From Lactococcus hircilactis (lineage in GTDB: Bacteria > Bacillota > Bacilli > Lactobacillales > Streptococcaceae): a stretch of 64,000 nt of DNA. Both the position numbers and the translations under genes were made by a program. Each line of letters opens with the position of its first letter. The stretch's first letter is position 1. The stretch is taken from contig NZ_WITJ01000003.1 of assembly GCF_009601015.1 (NCBI RefSeq), positions 1 to 64,000 on the forward strand, read 5' to 3'. The notes beneath the pieces are model-generated. The model did not search any database. It was not told the origin of the DNA and saw only the letters and a program-made list of their open reading frames with translations. This document shows, in pieces, positions 9,601 to 17,886 of this stretch.

Positions 9601-9749
9601 TTTCCTATTACGCCAATAGTTATCAACAGTAAATCAATCGCATTTGATTCTACGTCAATATGCTCATCAAGAGGAACGTCGTACTCAAACATCTTTGATT
9701 TAGCTCTTGTTTTCTTTAGTAAATATTTTGAATGATCTTCAATCAGCAT
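6606..9749 (-). CDS. hamB: HamB-like DEAD/DEAH helicase (Hachiman defence)
   Basis: Superfamily 2 (Ski2-like) helicase of 1047 aa, the effector partner of the HamA-like nuclease encoded just upstream. Walker A is QMPTSSGKT (K about 271), motif II is DEAH (373-376), motif III-like is SAVIPNP, and the C-terminal helicase lobe has STLAQGVNLP and GRTGRAGK. The 240-residue N-terminal extension and 350-residue C-terminal part have no recognised motif. The ATG at 9749 overlaps the hamA stop by 7 bp (ATGCTGA), so the two are translated together. HamA (DUF1837) plus HamB is the definition of Hachiman anti-phage systems. The block is visibly more A+T-rich than the flanking transfer genes, as expected of swapped-in cargo. 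Confidence 0.8.
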   Translation of the reverse strand: MLIEDHSKYLLKKTRAKSKMFEYDVPLDEHIDVESNAIDLLLITIGVIGNSSNNIWKSETAPIIVSEEDQKELEFSSRFFDALFQSKLELRHQKYYLLLGSIAYYFSDMIGSSMVLSQKLEFGDNFGSSGIAVLIEYFLKGKQDKPDIELLNGKYQDELMRLLTDYELYFEQKRDVDFTFFEKLKNKVYSEGTSRELLLVDALLAIFKKKILHSPQNLMPGFSNISSEVWHEQLGVQEKITELWPAQIKFGIEGVFDGNSGVIQMPTSSGKTTSIALTIQSAFLSGRTNLAVVVAPFRALCKEISDDLGSYFKANSNFVLSQLSDIPNTEELFGTIQLHEEKMQVIVLTPEKFLYLLRNDHTILERMGLVIFDEAHLFDDGSRGADYELLLSTIKLYLDGKKDIQKLLISAVIPNPEELNNWFNNGSGQIIADNTIKSSEKTVAFSDWGESGKSKNGILHFINPENMNEEEFFVPRVVETSNLEKKGKERKQRRFPEYGKTSDIGIYFSIKLIHNGGVAIFCPTKVVADNILKRFIEIEERGYDISTLSRFCKHNEHEKVGRLIEHNYGTENEIYKAALRGIFVHHAGISNGIRNCVEYAIKNNLSRCVVCTSTLAQGVNLPIKYLIVPSFYQAGKEFKVRDFHNLIGRTGRAGKYTEGSIIFSDSTVYPQRFQDRNRWKFEKYTHLLETGNSEKCSSNILKIVQQVSFKEGAITYTVPFKVLVEFRYSDKASYRETIEEWRKVLQSYKVGLETFEERLSILENTLEAIENYILESFAASSESEQDIKVILGQTFGYFLANDEEKRELIHLFELVQEYILNNISENDISIFSKAQLGVFQSEELNNWVLSKVELFNSSENEQDLIRLIFPQLIRYSENNSIKKVIQEEEIANILMKWIAGESYFSILEYCKQNRVTVKDNRPKAKQRDILLSDIIEICDNGFGYSAIMVVNAIAEIVAAVVPNSDVIRKKLNLLSQKMRYGLPDKKAILVYEIGFSDRVVAQRIGEVLFVLNLNKANIKSTIKENKVTITEILSAYPSYFEHVLSEL

Positions 9750-10552
9750 CGACTGGCCCTCTCATAAAGTTCTTTGATAAATTCCAATAATTTGTCAGAA
9801 TAAATAACTAAAAGTTTAAGATTCTGATTAACGTTCTTGGAAACATCAACCTGTCTCACTAAGTCTTCACTATAAGAGCGACTGGAATGGACAGCTACAG
9901 CACTGAAAACAAGATTATAAGGCCTATCTGTTTTATTTTGAAACCTTTTAACCAGCTTTGCTTCTTCGAGCATATTGTATCCCCGCAACCTTTGTACCTC
10001 AGCATTAAGAGACTCAGCTAGGCGTAATTTATCATTTGCTTTTACTGAATCATTAACTGCCTTTTGAAGCTTTGCTTCTGGCTTAGCTTCCCTAGCTTGT
10101 GCCTTCACTTCTAGAACATGTAATTCATCACTTGATGAAGGAGAGTCAGCATTTTTACACTTATAACCCAAAACATCACTTCCCATCGGAGAAGAATTTC
10201 GATTAATTTTATTTCTATACCTTGTTCTTGTTGTGTAGTAACCTTGTATAAATTCAATGTAATCACTAACTAAAATCTCTGCGAAGTCCCCTGACATTGT
10301 CGCCGCACCTATCCCAATAGTTGGGTCAGGAAACTTAATTTGGGCTAGAAATTCTTGGTATGTAAGTCCCGTATCTGGAACCAAAAATTCGAGGTCATCA
10401 TCCGAACAGTATTCTTCCCTTAGATGTCTCGCCCATTCGTTGATAATTGTAACATCCTGATCTATCTTTAATTCATAGATTGTAACTACCTTCCCCTGAA
10501 TAGTTACTAAGTCAGATTTCTTTTTAAAATACTTTATATGGGAACTTGACAT
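9743..10552 (-). CDS. hamA: HamA-like DUF1837 nuclease (Hachiman defence)
   Basis: A 269-aa protein with a PD-(D/E)xK-type nuclease layout: GDFAE (E92), GSD (D126) and LEVKAQ (E148, K150), spaced as in DUF1837 proteins. DUF1837 (HamA/AbpA) is the nuclease of Hachiman, held inactive by the HamB helicase until phage DNA damage or intermediates are sensed. The length is typical. An AGGAG site lies before the ATG at 10552. It is followed by hamB with a 7-bp overlap. The DUF1837 assignment comes from motif layout plus operon partner, not from a search. Confidence 0.75.
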   Translation of the reverse strand: MSSSHIKYFKKKSDLVTIQGKVVTIYELKIDQDVTIINEWARHLREEYCSDDDLEFLVPDTGLTYQEFLAQIKFPDPTIGIGAATMSGDFAEILVSDYIEFIQGYYTTRTRYRNKINRNSSPMGSDVLGYKCKNADSPSSSDELHVLEVKAQAREAKPEAKLQKAVNDSVKANDKLRLAESLNAEVQRLRGYNMLEEAKLVKRFQNKTDRPYNLVFSAVAVHSSRSYSEDLVRQVDVSKNVNQNLKLLVIYSDKLLEFIKELYERASRC

Positions 10553-10643
10553 ACTTAGCTCACTCCTTTTTTATTGTCACCGAAGCAAAATAAACGTTGG
10601 ATGGTACTCGAAAAACCATCTCTCAAATCCAGATTCTAACCAA
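10553..10643. other. spacer between fic and hamA
   Basis: A 91-bp gap carrying the hamA ribosome site. A minus-strand TATAAT-like hexamer lies near 10650 without a good -35. Transcription of hamAB may come from fic or from a weak promoter here. Confidence 0.35.
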
Positions 10644-11549
10644 TTATAATTTTGGAGATTTTTGTTCGTTGGTATTACTTGAGGGAAATTTTGCCTGTTT
10701 CTGCTTTGCCTCTTCCAAGTGCGTATAGAAATCTTTTTGGCTTTTAAAAGGCACAATCACAAGCTCATGAGTACCGCCAAATAATAGGTTATCGGTAAAC
10801 CATTTGAGGTATTGGTCTGTCCGATAGCGTGAAGTGGTCGCCGCATTAGCTAGGACAAGGGCATCTCTAAAGAACTTTGAATTTTTCTTGAATGGTTCAT
10901 TATTCACTTCAAAACCCATGTGGCGGAGGTATTTAATCAAAAAGACGGCTGACGTTCTGGTGTTCCTCTCCCGAAAAGGGTGCGTCTGCCAGGTTCCAGA
11001 AACGAACTTCATGACTTGGTTCGCAATCTCGTGTTTTGTCATCATAGAATAATCCCGATTTTTCTCCATTTCAAAATCATAAGCAAGATTTTCCGCAATC
11101 ATAGAAGCACTGGCATATTCAACACTTTTACCGTTCAAAACAGGTTCTGTCTTCGTGACGTTTTCCGTCCGATAACGCCCGACAGGATAACGAAAACTCT
11201 CAACGCCATGAAATAGGCGCTTGTGATAGTTGAGTAGAGTCACAGGACTTAGGCTGAAACCTTCTTCTGCTAAAATTTGGAAAATCCCAAGAGACGAAAC
11301 ATCCGCTTCTTCATGGCGCTTGTCATCTTCTGATGGATTCTCCACATAATAACTTTTGACATTTTGCTCAACTTCCTGATAGCTGACTTTTCCATCAATA
11401 TGGGATTGTGCTTGTTGCACCATGTACTCAGACGGCTCTAATCCATCTGTTTTTTGTAGTCCAAAAGCCGTCTCCCAGAGGTCTAACTTATGGCGGCCGC
11501 TATATTCGGTCTTTTCAACCTGATACGGCCGTTCTTCATCAAAGGACAT
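10644..11549 (-). CDS. Fic-domain protein with altered Fic motif
   Basis: Fic enzymes transfer AMP (or related groups) to target hydroxyls; many act as toxins. The active loop is HPFRERNTRT, where the family motif is HxFx(D/E)GN(G/K)R. The catalytic His, Phe, Glu, Asn and Arg are present, but the conserved Gly is Arg. The N-terminal segment (LEPSEYMVQQAQSHIDGKVSYQEVE) resembles the VbhA-like inhibitory region seen at the front of some Fic proteins. A Lys/Gln/Ser-rich C-terminal tail follows the fold. Good GGAGAG site before the ATG. It sits between AbiE and Hachiman, so a defence or addiction role is likely. Whether the Gly-to-Arg form is active cannot be told from sequence. Confidence 0.82.
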   Translation of the reverse strand: MSFDEERPYQVEKTEYSGRHKLDLWETAFGLQKTDGLEPSEYMVQQAQSHIDGKVSYQEVEQNVKSYYVENPSEDDKRHEEADVSSLGIFQILAEEGFSLSPVTLLNYHKRLFHGVESFRYPVGRYRTENVTKTEPVLNGKSVEYASASMIAENLAYDFEMEKNRDYSMMTKHEIANQVMKFVSGTWQTHPFRERNTRTSAVFLIKYLRHMGFEVNNEPFKKNSKFFRDALVLANAATTSRYRTDQYLKWFTDNLLFGGTHELVIVPFKSQKDFYTHLEEAKQKQAKFPSSNTNEQKSPKL

Positions 11550-11604
11550 CTATATCTCTCCATTATTTTTTTATCTAGTGATACATCCAACTTTTTGCTT
11601 TTCC

Positions 11605-12588
11605 TTACAAATGTGCCGACCTTGATTTCTCAGGGGAGTTATCTTCTATAAATTTTACTTGTTTTTCTTCTGCCTCCCGTAGCCGTTTCTCAAAATTTTT
11701 GGATGGATTTTCACCTTTGGTACGGTTCAACATCTTCTCTTCCGTTACAGCCAAATCATCAACTACAGCCTTTACTACTTCAAAAACTATCTCAAAGCCA
11801 AGTGTTCTCGCATAGCTATTTTGGTTTTGAAACTTTCGCCAATGGCTTTCCTGTTCCGCGGAGTGAGAAAGCCTTGAGATGATTTCTCCATATTCTTTCG
11901 CTGGAATTTCTAAGTTTCTCTGAGTCTTTGTTTTATTCATCGCCACTACCACATCCTTTAGCGAGAAATTAGGAAAAACATTTTTTAAGACATAAATGTC
12001 GTACAAATCTTTTGAGCGGGAATTCGTATTATCGACTTGCCCATAAGAGAGCGTTGTAATGACTTTATCTGCCATAATCTGCTCAATCGGGTAAGACCTG
12101 AAATCAATTTTTTCATCTTCAAACAAGAGCTGAATTTGTTGGTTTTGAACAGGAAGAATATCTTCTCCTGTTGTTAAATCAATCTTGATTGGAATTTTCA
12201 TTTTACCAATGCAGTAATTCAAATGGATTTTAAAGCCATTGTACAAGAAATCTTCTCGCGTTTCTTCTTGTCGCAACCATTCAAAATAGCCTTTATCACT
12301 GCTTTCTGGTTTCGAAATGAGCTGTTCAAATTGCTTTAAACCTTCTTCATCAAGACGCATATTAGCGATTGTTCCATCCAAATCTGCGGTCGCACGATTC
12401 GCCAGCTGCAAAATTATTGTTAAGAGATAGCCCCCTTTGAGAATAAATTTATCTTTTAACTGTTCGGTTGAGGCAATCTTTTTGGCAAGTTGCTCCACTG
12501 CATAAAGCCGATAGAGTTGTTGGGCTGACAAGCCTGTCCCATCCATTTTCTCCTTAATGAGATTTTTAACGCGTTGTTCACTAAGCAT
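11605..12588 (-). CDS. abiEii: AbiEii-type nucleotidyltransferase toxin
   Basis: Toxin half of the AbiE abortive-infection/type IV toxin-antitoxin system, a DNA polymerase beta-like nucleotidyltransferase. The hallmark motifs are visible: LKGGYLL at about residue 50, RATADLDGTI near 66-75, and a KIDLTTGE acidic motif further on. The 327 aa are within the family range. The C-terminal tail is charged. The start overlaps the AbiEi stop by 8 bp, the usual tight coupling, with the antitoxin first. In characterised systems AbiEii blocks phage growth and AbiEi represses the operon. Confidence 0.88.
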   Translation of the reverse strand: MLSEQRVKNLIKEKMDGTGLSAQQLYRLYAVEQLAKKIASTEQLKDKFILKGGYLLTIILQLANRATADLDGTIANMRLDEEGLKQFEQLISKPESSDKGYFEWLRQEETREDFLYNGFKIHLNYCIGKMKIPIKIDLTTGEDILPVQNQQIQLLFEDEKIDFRSYPIEQIMADKVITTLSYGQVDNTNSRSKDLYDIYVLKNVFPNFSLKDVVVAMNKTKTQRNLEIPAKEYGEIISRLSHSAEQESHWRKFQNQNSYARTLGFEIVFEVVKAVVDDLAVTEEKMLNRTKGENPSKNFEKRLREAEEKQVKFIEDNSPEKSRSAHL

Positions 12589-13168
12589 AGACCGTCATCT
12601 CCTTTTTCATTTTGTCAAGCACGCCAAACTGTTGGGCATAGCCTAACAGACGCTCCACATTGACATCTCCCAAGGCAAAATAACCTTGCATGACCTCCTC
12701 AAAAATAAGGGGAAGCGTATAGCGAGAACGCGCTAAATCAACCAGCGTTTTCTCTGGATTATAAGCCAAAATTGGATTTCCCTCCCAAGTTTGTACCTCC
12801 TTGATTCCTGTCTGGTACTGCTCACGACTAACAAAATAGGGAGCAATCGCAAGTTTAGGATTACGATAGAGTTTATAGCCTTGTGGAAAGGAGAAAATGG
12901 GTTCTGTTGGTGTGAAGCTCGTAAAGCCGTATAAAGCAGCTGCACTCTCATGACTGAGAACCCCTTTAGAATAAACCGTTTGTAACAGTAACAGTTCATC
13001 TGGGAGGTCATTTTTTAGCGTATAGACCCCTGCATGGACTTTTTCAAGCTCGCCACGCAAATACATCTTACGCACCCCCTCCTTAGAAAGACCACATTCT
13101 AGGGCTTTCGGTAGGGTCAACACGCCTCCATTTTTTTCAAAAATTTGTCGGGTTTTCTGATTTAGCAT
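12581..13168 (-). CDS. abiEi: AbiEi-type antitoxin / transcriptional repressor
   Basis: Antitoxin half of AbiE. An N-terminal winged helix (FEKNGGVLTLPKALECGLSKEGVRKMYLRGELEKVHAGVYTL) is followed by the AbiEi C-terminal domain with YNPEKTLVDLAR. At 195 aa it has the usual size for AbiEi. A good promoter lies 30 bp upstream (separate entry). It should neutralise AbiEii and repress its own promoter. Confidence 0.88.
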   Translation of the reverse strand: MLNQKTRQIFEKNGGVLTLPKALECGLSKEGVRKMYLRGELEKVHAGVYTLKNDLPDELLLLQTVYSKGVLSHESAAALYGFTSFTPTEPIFSFPQGYKLYRNPKLAIAPYFVSREQYQTGIKEVQTWEGNPILAYNPEKTLVDLARSRYTLPLIFEEVMQGYFALGDVNVERLLGYAQQFGVLDKMKKEMTVYA

Positions 13169-13195
13169 GGCGATCCCACCACCTTTCTTGCTCTC

Positions 13196-13224
13196 ATTAT
13201 ACCATTTTATAGTGAAATATACAA
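13196..13224 (-). promoter_or_regulatory. promoter of abiEi-abiEii
   Basis: On the minus strand TTGTAT (13219-13224), a 17-bp spacer and TATAAT (13196-13201) lie just upstream of the AbiEi start. This gives the defence pair its own transcription, independent of the transfer operon. Confidence 0.7.
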
Positions 13225-13239
13225 CTTTTCCTATACTTC

Positions 13240-14289
13240 CTATTTATCTCCTTCTTCAAAACCGATGTCCCTAAGAAGTGTGGAAAGGACTTGTTCAGAG
13301 AGGGCTTGGGCTTTTTCACGCTGTGCCTCTAAACGTTTTTGACTTTCCTCAAAGATCAGAAGTTCATATTTTTCTTTTAAGTCCTGCTCTGTGGTAAGCC
13401 GACTATTTTGAGCTTCTACCTTCGCTGCGCGCTCTTTCTCGTCAAATTCTTGTTTGGCAATTTTTAGAGCAGCCACTTTAGTTGCTTCAATTTTGGCCCT
13501 TTCTTTTTCCAGTTCTTGCTGGTAAAGGGCTTGAAAACTGTCTTGGACTTGTTTCGTAATCTCTGCTTTGTCCAATAAACCGAGGGCCTTTAAGGTGGAA
13601 TCAGGGACAGAATTTTTATCCAGCAAAGGTAAAAGTTCCGTTATCTCTGATGAATCAATGGATGGTATTTTAGAAACTGACGATTTCTTGGAAAGTGGTT
13701 CAGACTTAGGAGGTTCAGATTTAGGAGGTTCAATGATTTCTGCTTCTCTAGGTACCTTCTTACTTTCAGATTGATTGAGTTGTTGCTTCAACTTCTCAAT
13801 CTCCGCTTCTTGCGACCTGATCTGCAAGGAAAGCCTTGCTTTTTCTTCATCTTCCCTTTCTTCTGGCCCCTCGTCCATAGCAGACAAATCAGGGGCTGGC
13901 GCATAAGCCTTAACATCAGGATTTTCTTGTTCAGCCACTTTAGGACGTTTAAAGGGCATCACTTTAGGAAAACTTTTTTCTTTTTCCAAGCGGTCTTTTT
14001 CTTTGACGGGTTGCGTGGCATAGAAAAACTCAAGCCAGTCGTCATAGTCCTCTTCGTCCGCAATCAAAACGGGAAAGTGAAGTGCGGCGGAGTAAATCTC
14101 CTGCTCGCCTTTCGCCGTGGTTTTGACTTTTGTTAAAGTGACTGAGCCATTGACTTTTAATTCCTGCAAGCGCAAGTTTTCCGCAATGACCCAATTGATA
14201 AGCTCATAGGCATCTGAGACCTCTGTCGCTCGAAAGTTCACGCAATTCCTCATCTCATAGCGAAAAGCAGTCTTTTTAAAGGGATTCAT
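13240..14289 (-). CDS. conjugative-element protein of unknown function with coiled-coil C-terminus
   Basis: Not assigned to a family. Residues 1-130 form a compact, acidic domain (SDAYELINWVIAENLRLQELKVNG...DDWLEFFYATQP). A low-complexity Pro/Glu/Lys stretch follows, including a short tandem PPKSEPPKSEP. The last 120 residues are strongly coiled coil (Glu/Lys/Gln/Ala-rich). It overlaps the start of the gene before it by 14 bp. Its base composition matches the transfer genes, not the AbiE cargo that follows. The position after the VirB8-like and small coiled-coil genes suggests an accessory transfer role. Confidence 0.65.
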   Translation of the reverse strand: MNPFKKTAFRYEMRNCVNFRATEVSDAYELINWVIAENLRLQELKVNGSVTLTKVKTTAKGEQEIYSAALHFPVLIADEEDYDDWLEFFYATQPVKEKDRLEKEKSFPKVMPFKRPKVAEQENPDVKAYAPAPDLSAMDEGPEEREDEEKARLSLQIRSQEAEIEKLKQQLNQSESKKVPREAEIIEPPKSEPPKSEPLSKKSSVSKIPSIDSSEITELLPLLDKNSVPDSTLKALGLLDKAEITKQVQDSFQALYQQELEKERAKIEATKVAALKIAKQEFDEKERAAKVEAQNSRLTTEQDLKEKYELLIFEESQKRLEAQREKAQALSEQVLSTLLRDIGFEEGDK

Positions 14290-14575
14290 GACTTTCCTCC
14301 TCTGGTTGTACTACTGGAAGCGTTGGTTTTCCCTGTCTGCTTGGACTTTTTGCTTGCTCTACCATTTGCGGCATTTGTTTCAAGAACTCTGACATGGTCA
14401 ACTGATGAGAAGCCAAGATTTCTGCGATGACATTGGAGTTCGTGGCTTCTAACTCTTCTTTTTTGTGTGCGATTTTACCTTCGAGATCTTTTTGCTTTTG
14501 TTCTAAATCTGCCAGTTCTTTTTCTTGGCGAAGACGTCGATTTTCTAGATCACTGAGTTTTGTTTGTCTTACCAT
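14276..14575 (-). CDS. small coiled-coil protein of the transfer operon (DUF4315-like)
   Basis: A 99-aa protein that is almost all heptad-like helix in its first 55 residues (LSDLENRRLRQEKELADLEQKQKDLEGKI) and ends in a Pro/Ser/Glu tail. Its layout resembles the DUF4315 proteins of Gram-positive conjugative elements, but this is a resemblance only. The start touches the stop of the VirB8-like gene and the end overlaps the next gene by 14 bp, so it is a real operon member. Confidence 0.65.
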   Translation of the reverse strand: MVRQTKLSDLENRRLRQEKELADLEQKQKDLEGKIAHKKEELEATNSNVIAEILASHQLTMSEFLKQMPQMVEQAKSPSRQGKPTLPVVQPEEESHESL

Positions 14576-15267
14576 TACGGGTTCTCTCCATTTTCTGTTG
14601 TAGTTGATGCTTGCGTGACGCCACTTCCTGTAATTGCCACCTTGTCATTGGGTTTTGTACCAAGTTTATTAGACGAGGACGTAGCGTTCGTGCTTTCTGG
14701 ATAGGTATTTTGATTGTCCGCGTCCAAGGGTTCTGAAAAAGCCACGTTTTGTATGTTATTGACAAGGAGCTTTTTACCTTGTTTGGTGTAGCTCAATAGA
14801 ATCGTATCGGTATTTTCTTGGTCTTTCAACTCGCCCACCTTTGATTGAAGACTAGAGCGCTGAGTATTGGTATAATGCACCACACAAAGCGCCGTCAATT
14901 CTGTTTCATCCAAGTAAATCGTGGCTTTTTGATAGACCTGATTGATAATATATCCTTTATAAGCCTGATTGACAGGTTGATTTTCTGTCGCAACGGCCTC
15001 ACGGTACATTTCATCAGTCATCAGGTTCTTATAACGATTCCGATTTTCCGACAGTTCTTTTTTCGTGTAGTATTCCGTCAAGAAATGCGTGACATTTCCT
15101 GGTGATAGGCGAGACGTGGAAATAACCTTTGTGGGGACTTGCCTTTGAGACACTTTGGCAGGCTTTCCGAGTCGCAGCCCTACGAATAAGCCCGTTAACA
15201 AAAGCAAGACCACTGCTGCTCCAATGCCCAGCCGTTTGACCAGTTGTAATTTTTGTTCGTTAATCAA
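14575..15267 (-). CDS. membrane-anchored VirB8/PrgL-like transfer protein
   Basis: A 230-aa protein with one membrane segment at residues 16-31 (GAAVVLLLLTGLFVGL) and an extracytoplasmic domain of about 170 residues with mixed alpha/beta character (FLTEYYTKKELSENRNRYKNLMTDEMYREAV). This fits the NTF2-like fold of VirB8/PrgL/TcpC proteins. The C-terminus is a Ser/Thr/Asn-rich tail. It lies directly after the CHAP hydrolase gene, as prgL follows prgK. VirB8-type proteins are scaffolds of the channel. The homology is inferred from topology and synteny. Confidence 0.65.
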   Translation of the reverse strand: MINEQKLQLVKRLGIGAAVVLLLLTGLFVGLRLGKPAKVSQRQVPTKVISTSRLSPGNVTHFLTEYYTKKELSENRNRYKNLMTDEMYREAVATENQPVNQAYKGYIINQVYQKATIYLDETELTALCVVHYTNTQRSSLQSKVGELKDQENTDTILLSYTKQGKKLLVNNIQNVAFSEPLDADNQNTYPESTNATSSSNKLGTKPNDKVAITGSGVTQASTTTENGENP

Positions 15268-15284
15268 TTTTTACCTCTATTTCT

Positions 15285-17876
15285 TTACTTTGTTGGATCA
15301 ATAAATGTAATCCCAGCGTTTGATGCAATCACGCGATAGCTAATCTTGCCAGAGCCAGGATTGACCACATTCATCTCACTCACAAGAAAACTTCCGTCTG
15401 GATTGACATATTCCACAAAAGCAACGTGCCCATAGATTGGAGAACAGCCTAATAGACCAGGGGTAAAGGAGGCCATATCGCCTACTTTTGGGGTAGAAGA
15501 GGTCGCATAACCTGCCGCCTTAGCACTTATCCCCCATTGTCCACCATTGCCAAGATTTGCTGGAATGTGGTTTCCTAACTGATATTCGCGGTTATAGACA
15601 TACCAGGTACAGTTATTGAGGGCATAGTTATTGCCTGGGTAGCCTGTGACATCTTGTTCATTCGGTGCTGGTTCAGTGAGTTTCCCTGCATATTCAGGAG
15701 GAACAGAGACGTCCGCTTTTCCAGAACTGCCACTAGCTGCCCGCGTGAAGTAAGCCTGCCAATTTTGTGCGGCTTGAATCCTCTCTGAAATCTTATTCCC
15801 AGGATTTCCCTCCCAGTAGGTCAAGAAATAATTGGTCAGCGTCGGGAGGTCTTTTCCGACTTTTCCTTGCAGGGTATTATTTAAAGCGGTAATCGCACCG
15901 GGCGAATCGCCTGTGGTCGCAAATTGGATTTGTAAGCTCCCGTCATACCACGGTTTCTTTTGGGCTTTGGCAAAAGCTAAAAGAGCAATATCGCGCTCGT
16001 TCGTCCATTGCCCTAAGCCAATCCCAGCCTGATGAATGGCAGGGTATCTAGCGGCATAAGCCGCGTCCATGCTCGCAATCGCAAAACCAGTGGCTTGCGC
16101 CGCTTGTTTACGCGGCCCCATTTTAAAAGGTTCATCGTATATGGTCTCGACCGCCGTCGGGTCAAGATTCCCTTCCACTTGATAATTGCCAAGCACTGCA
16201 CAGACGCCATTCAAAGTCCCACCGTGTGCCATGGCATAATTGTAAATGGCTTGGGCGGAGGCTAATTGGCTACTGTCTGGGTTGTAATCATTCGCCGCAA
16301 GCTGCGTCATTTGCGTATAAGTGACTTTGGGAAAATAAAAAGCTGGATTGACAAATTTCCAGTTTTTCGACGCGTCATCGTATTTTTGAAGGGTGATGTC
16401 TAACTTACTTCCTAAACTATTCCCAATAAAAGCCCCAGACGAGAGGTTTTGGCCATTGGTTAGGCGGCTCGTATCTACTTTTTTGAGGCTGACTTTTTCT
16501 TCTTGGGTAGTATTTTCAATCGTGACTTGCTGGTTGGAATTGATTGTGACCTTGCCTGAGAGTGGCGAAACAATCGGTTGATTTTCAGATGTCGTCACCT
16601 CAATGCTTTGGTGGAGCTTCGTTCCCTCATAGCCATAGCGCCGATTGATGATGAGATTATCTGTCGCATAAGGAAAAGCCAGCTGCCCATCCAGCGCTTG
16701 ATAACCCATTTCAGAAATCATCTGCTTCATATTGGTGTAATCCTCTTGACTGAGCGCATAAGCGCCTTTTTTCTCTAAATCGTCCATCGTTGTCAGCTCA
16801 TAATTTGGTGCTTTCCCATTGAGGGCTGTCCACAAGTCAGAAAGGTAAGTCTTAGCAGGTTGTCCATTTGATAAGGTCCCATTGACGTCGTAATCATCAA
16901 ACTTCTCATTCATATAAAACATGACTCCATCAAAATTCGTATAAAATTGATTGCCGTCCTTGGAATGGTCCGCATCTAGTTTTGTCATGGTTGTCCACGC
17001 GTCCGTGAGTTCAAAATCATTTTGCTTAATCGAAGGATTAGGAACATCTGCGGCTGCGGCCACAATCATCAAGACCAGAAACAAAACCAGACTGGCAATC
17101 CAGACCACAGGATTGTGGGTTATGCCTTTGAGAGCGGCTTTAGGAGAGATTTTCCCCCGCAACAAGTTCATCATAAGGGACGTTGATTCTTTCGCCTGTT
17201 TGGCTTCTCTTCTCAATTTCTTTTGTTGGATAAAGCGTTGATAGCGATGTTTAAGTTGCTTACGGAGTCTTAAGTCATCGGGGGTCCTTGTAAAGCCTTT
17301 GCCTTGAACCCAATTAAAGGTTCGATTGGATAACCCATACGTTCGTTTCGTTAGTCCCAAGACGACACGTCCTCCTGACTTGGTCAGTTCAATGTGCTGC
17401 TTGGCGAGGTTCACTTGACGCATGGTTTTTTGGACTTTTTCAACGCCCTCAGAAAGGGTCTCATCACTTTCTAAGACATTCGCAGGTGAGGTCATGAGAT
17501 TTTCCTTTACCGCCACTTTACTCGTAAGTTTAAGCTGCGTGGGGAGGTAAGACGGGTCTTGCTTACGCATTTTCTTGAGCAAGAGTTTTCTCGCCGCAAG
17601 CTCTCGCTTAGCTTCTCCTATTTCATTTTCTCCTCCAGAAACATCGTTTTGCTTGAGTTGCACTTTTAGGTTTTCCAAATCATGAGTTTCTTTGGGCGTT
17701 AATTTCTGTGCGCTTTTGCGTTTGAGGCGCAACATTTTCCTTGCGAGATGCACATTTTTAGAGGCAGTCAGCCGCACTTGACGGGGCTTTTGCTGGGCTG
17801 TTTCTTTGAGGAGTTCAGTTGCCCGTTGCTTGACCTGAATGGTTTTTTTAATCTGTTGCTTTTGTTTCTCGTCCAT
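15285..17876 (-). CDS. VirB1/PrgK-type cell-wall hydrolase (lysozyme-like + CHAP)
   Basis: Cuts peptidoglycan so that the conjugation channel can cross the wall. A 250-residue basic cytosolic head is followed by a membrane segment at 255-276. Outside come a degenerate LytM/M23-like region (about 390-470, lacking the HxH zinc ligands), a tail-tip-lysozyme-like domain (about 545-700, GVCAVLGNYQVEGNLDP and GIGLGQWTNERD), and a C-terminal CHAP domain (about 735-860) with the catalytic Cys in NNCTWYVYNREY and His in YGHVAFVEYV. The domain order matches PrgK of pCF10, and 863 aa is close to it. It lies between the VirB4-like and VirB8-like genes. Confidence 0.9.
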   Translation of the reverse strand: MDEKQKQQIKKTIQVKQRATELLKETAQQKPRQVRLTASKNVHLARKMLRLKRKSAQKLTPKETHDLENLKVQLKQNDVSGGENEIGEAKRELAARKLLLKKMRKQDPSYLPTQLKLTSKVAVKENLMTSPANVLESDETLSEGVEKVQKTMRQVNLAKQHIELTKSGGRVVLGLTKRTYGLSNRTFNWVQGKGFTRTPDDLRLRKQLKHRYQRFIQQKKLRREAKQAKESTSLMMNLLRGKISPKAALKGITHNPVVWIASLVLFLVLMIVAAAADVPNPSIKQNDFELTDAWTTMTKLDADHSKDGNQFYTNFDGVMFYMNEKFDDYDVNGTLSNGQPAKTYLSDLWTALNGKAPNYELTTMDDLEKKGAYALSQEDYTNMKQMISEMGYQALDGQLAFPYATDNLIINRRYGYEGTKLHQSIEVTTSENQPIVSPLSGKVTINSNQQVTIENTTQEEKVSLKKVDTSRLTNGQNLSSGAFIGNSLGSKLDITLQKYDDASKNWKFVNPAFYFPKVTYTQMTQLAANDYNPDSSQLASAQAIYNYAMAHGGTLNGVCAVLGNYQVEGNLDPTAVETIYDEPFKMGPRKQAAQATGFAIASMDAAYAARYPAIHQAGIGLGQWTNERDIALLAFAKAQKKPWYDGSLQIQFATTGDSPGAITALNNTLQGKVGKDLPTLTNYFLTYWEGNPGNKISERIQAAQNWQAYFTRAASGSSGKADVSVPPEYAGKLTEPAPNEQDVTGYPGNNYALNNCTWYVYNREYQLGNHIPANLGNGGQWGISAKAAGYATSSTPKVGDMASFTPGLLGCSPIYGHVAFVEYVNPDGSFLVSEMNVVNPGSGKISYRVIASNAGITFIDPTK

Positions 17877-17886
17877 TTTCCTCCCT

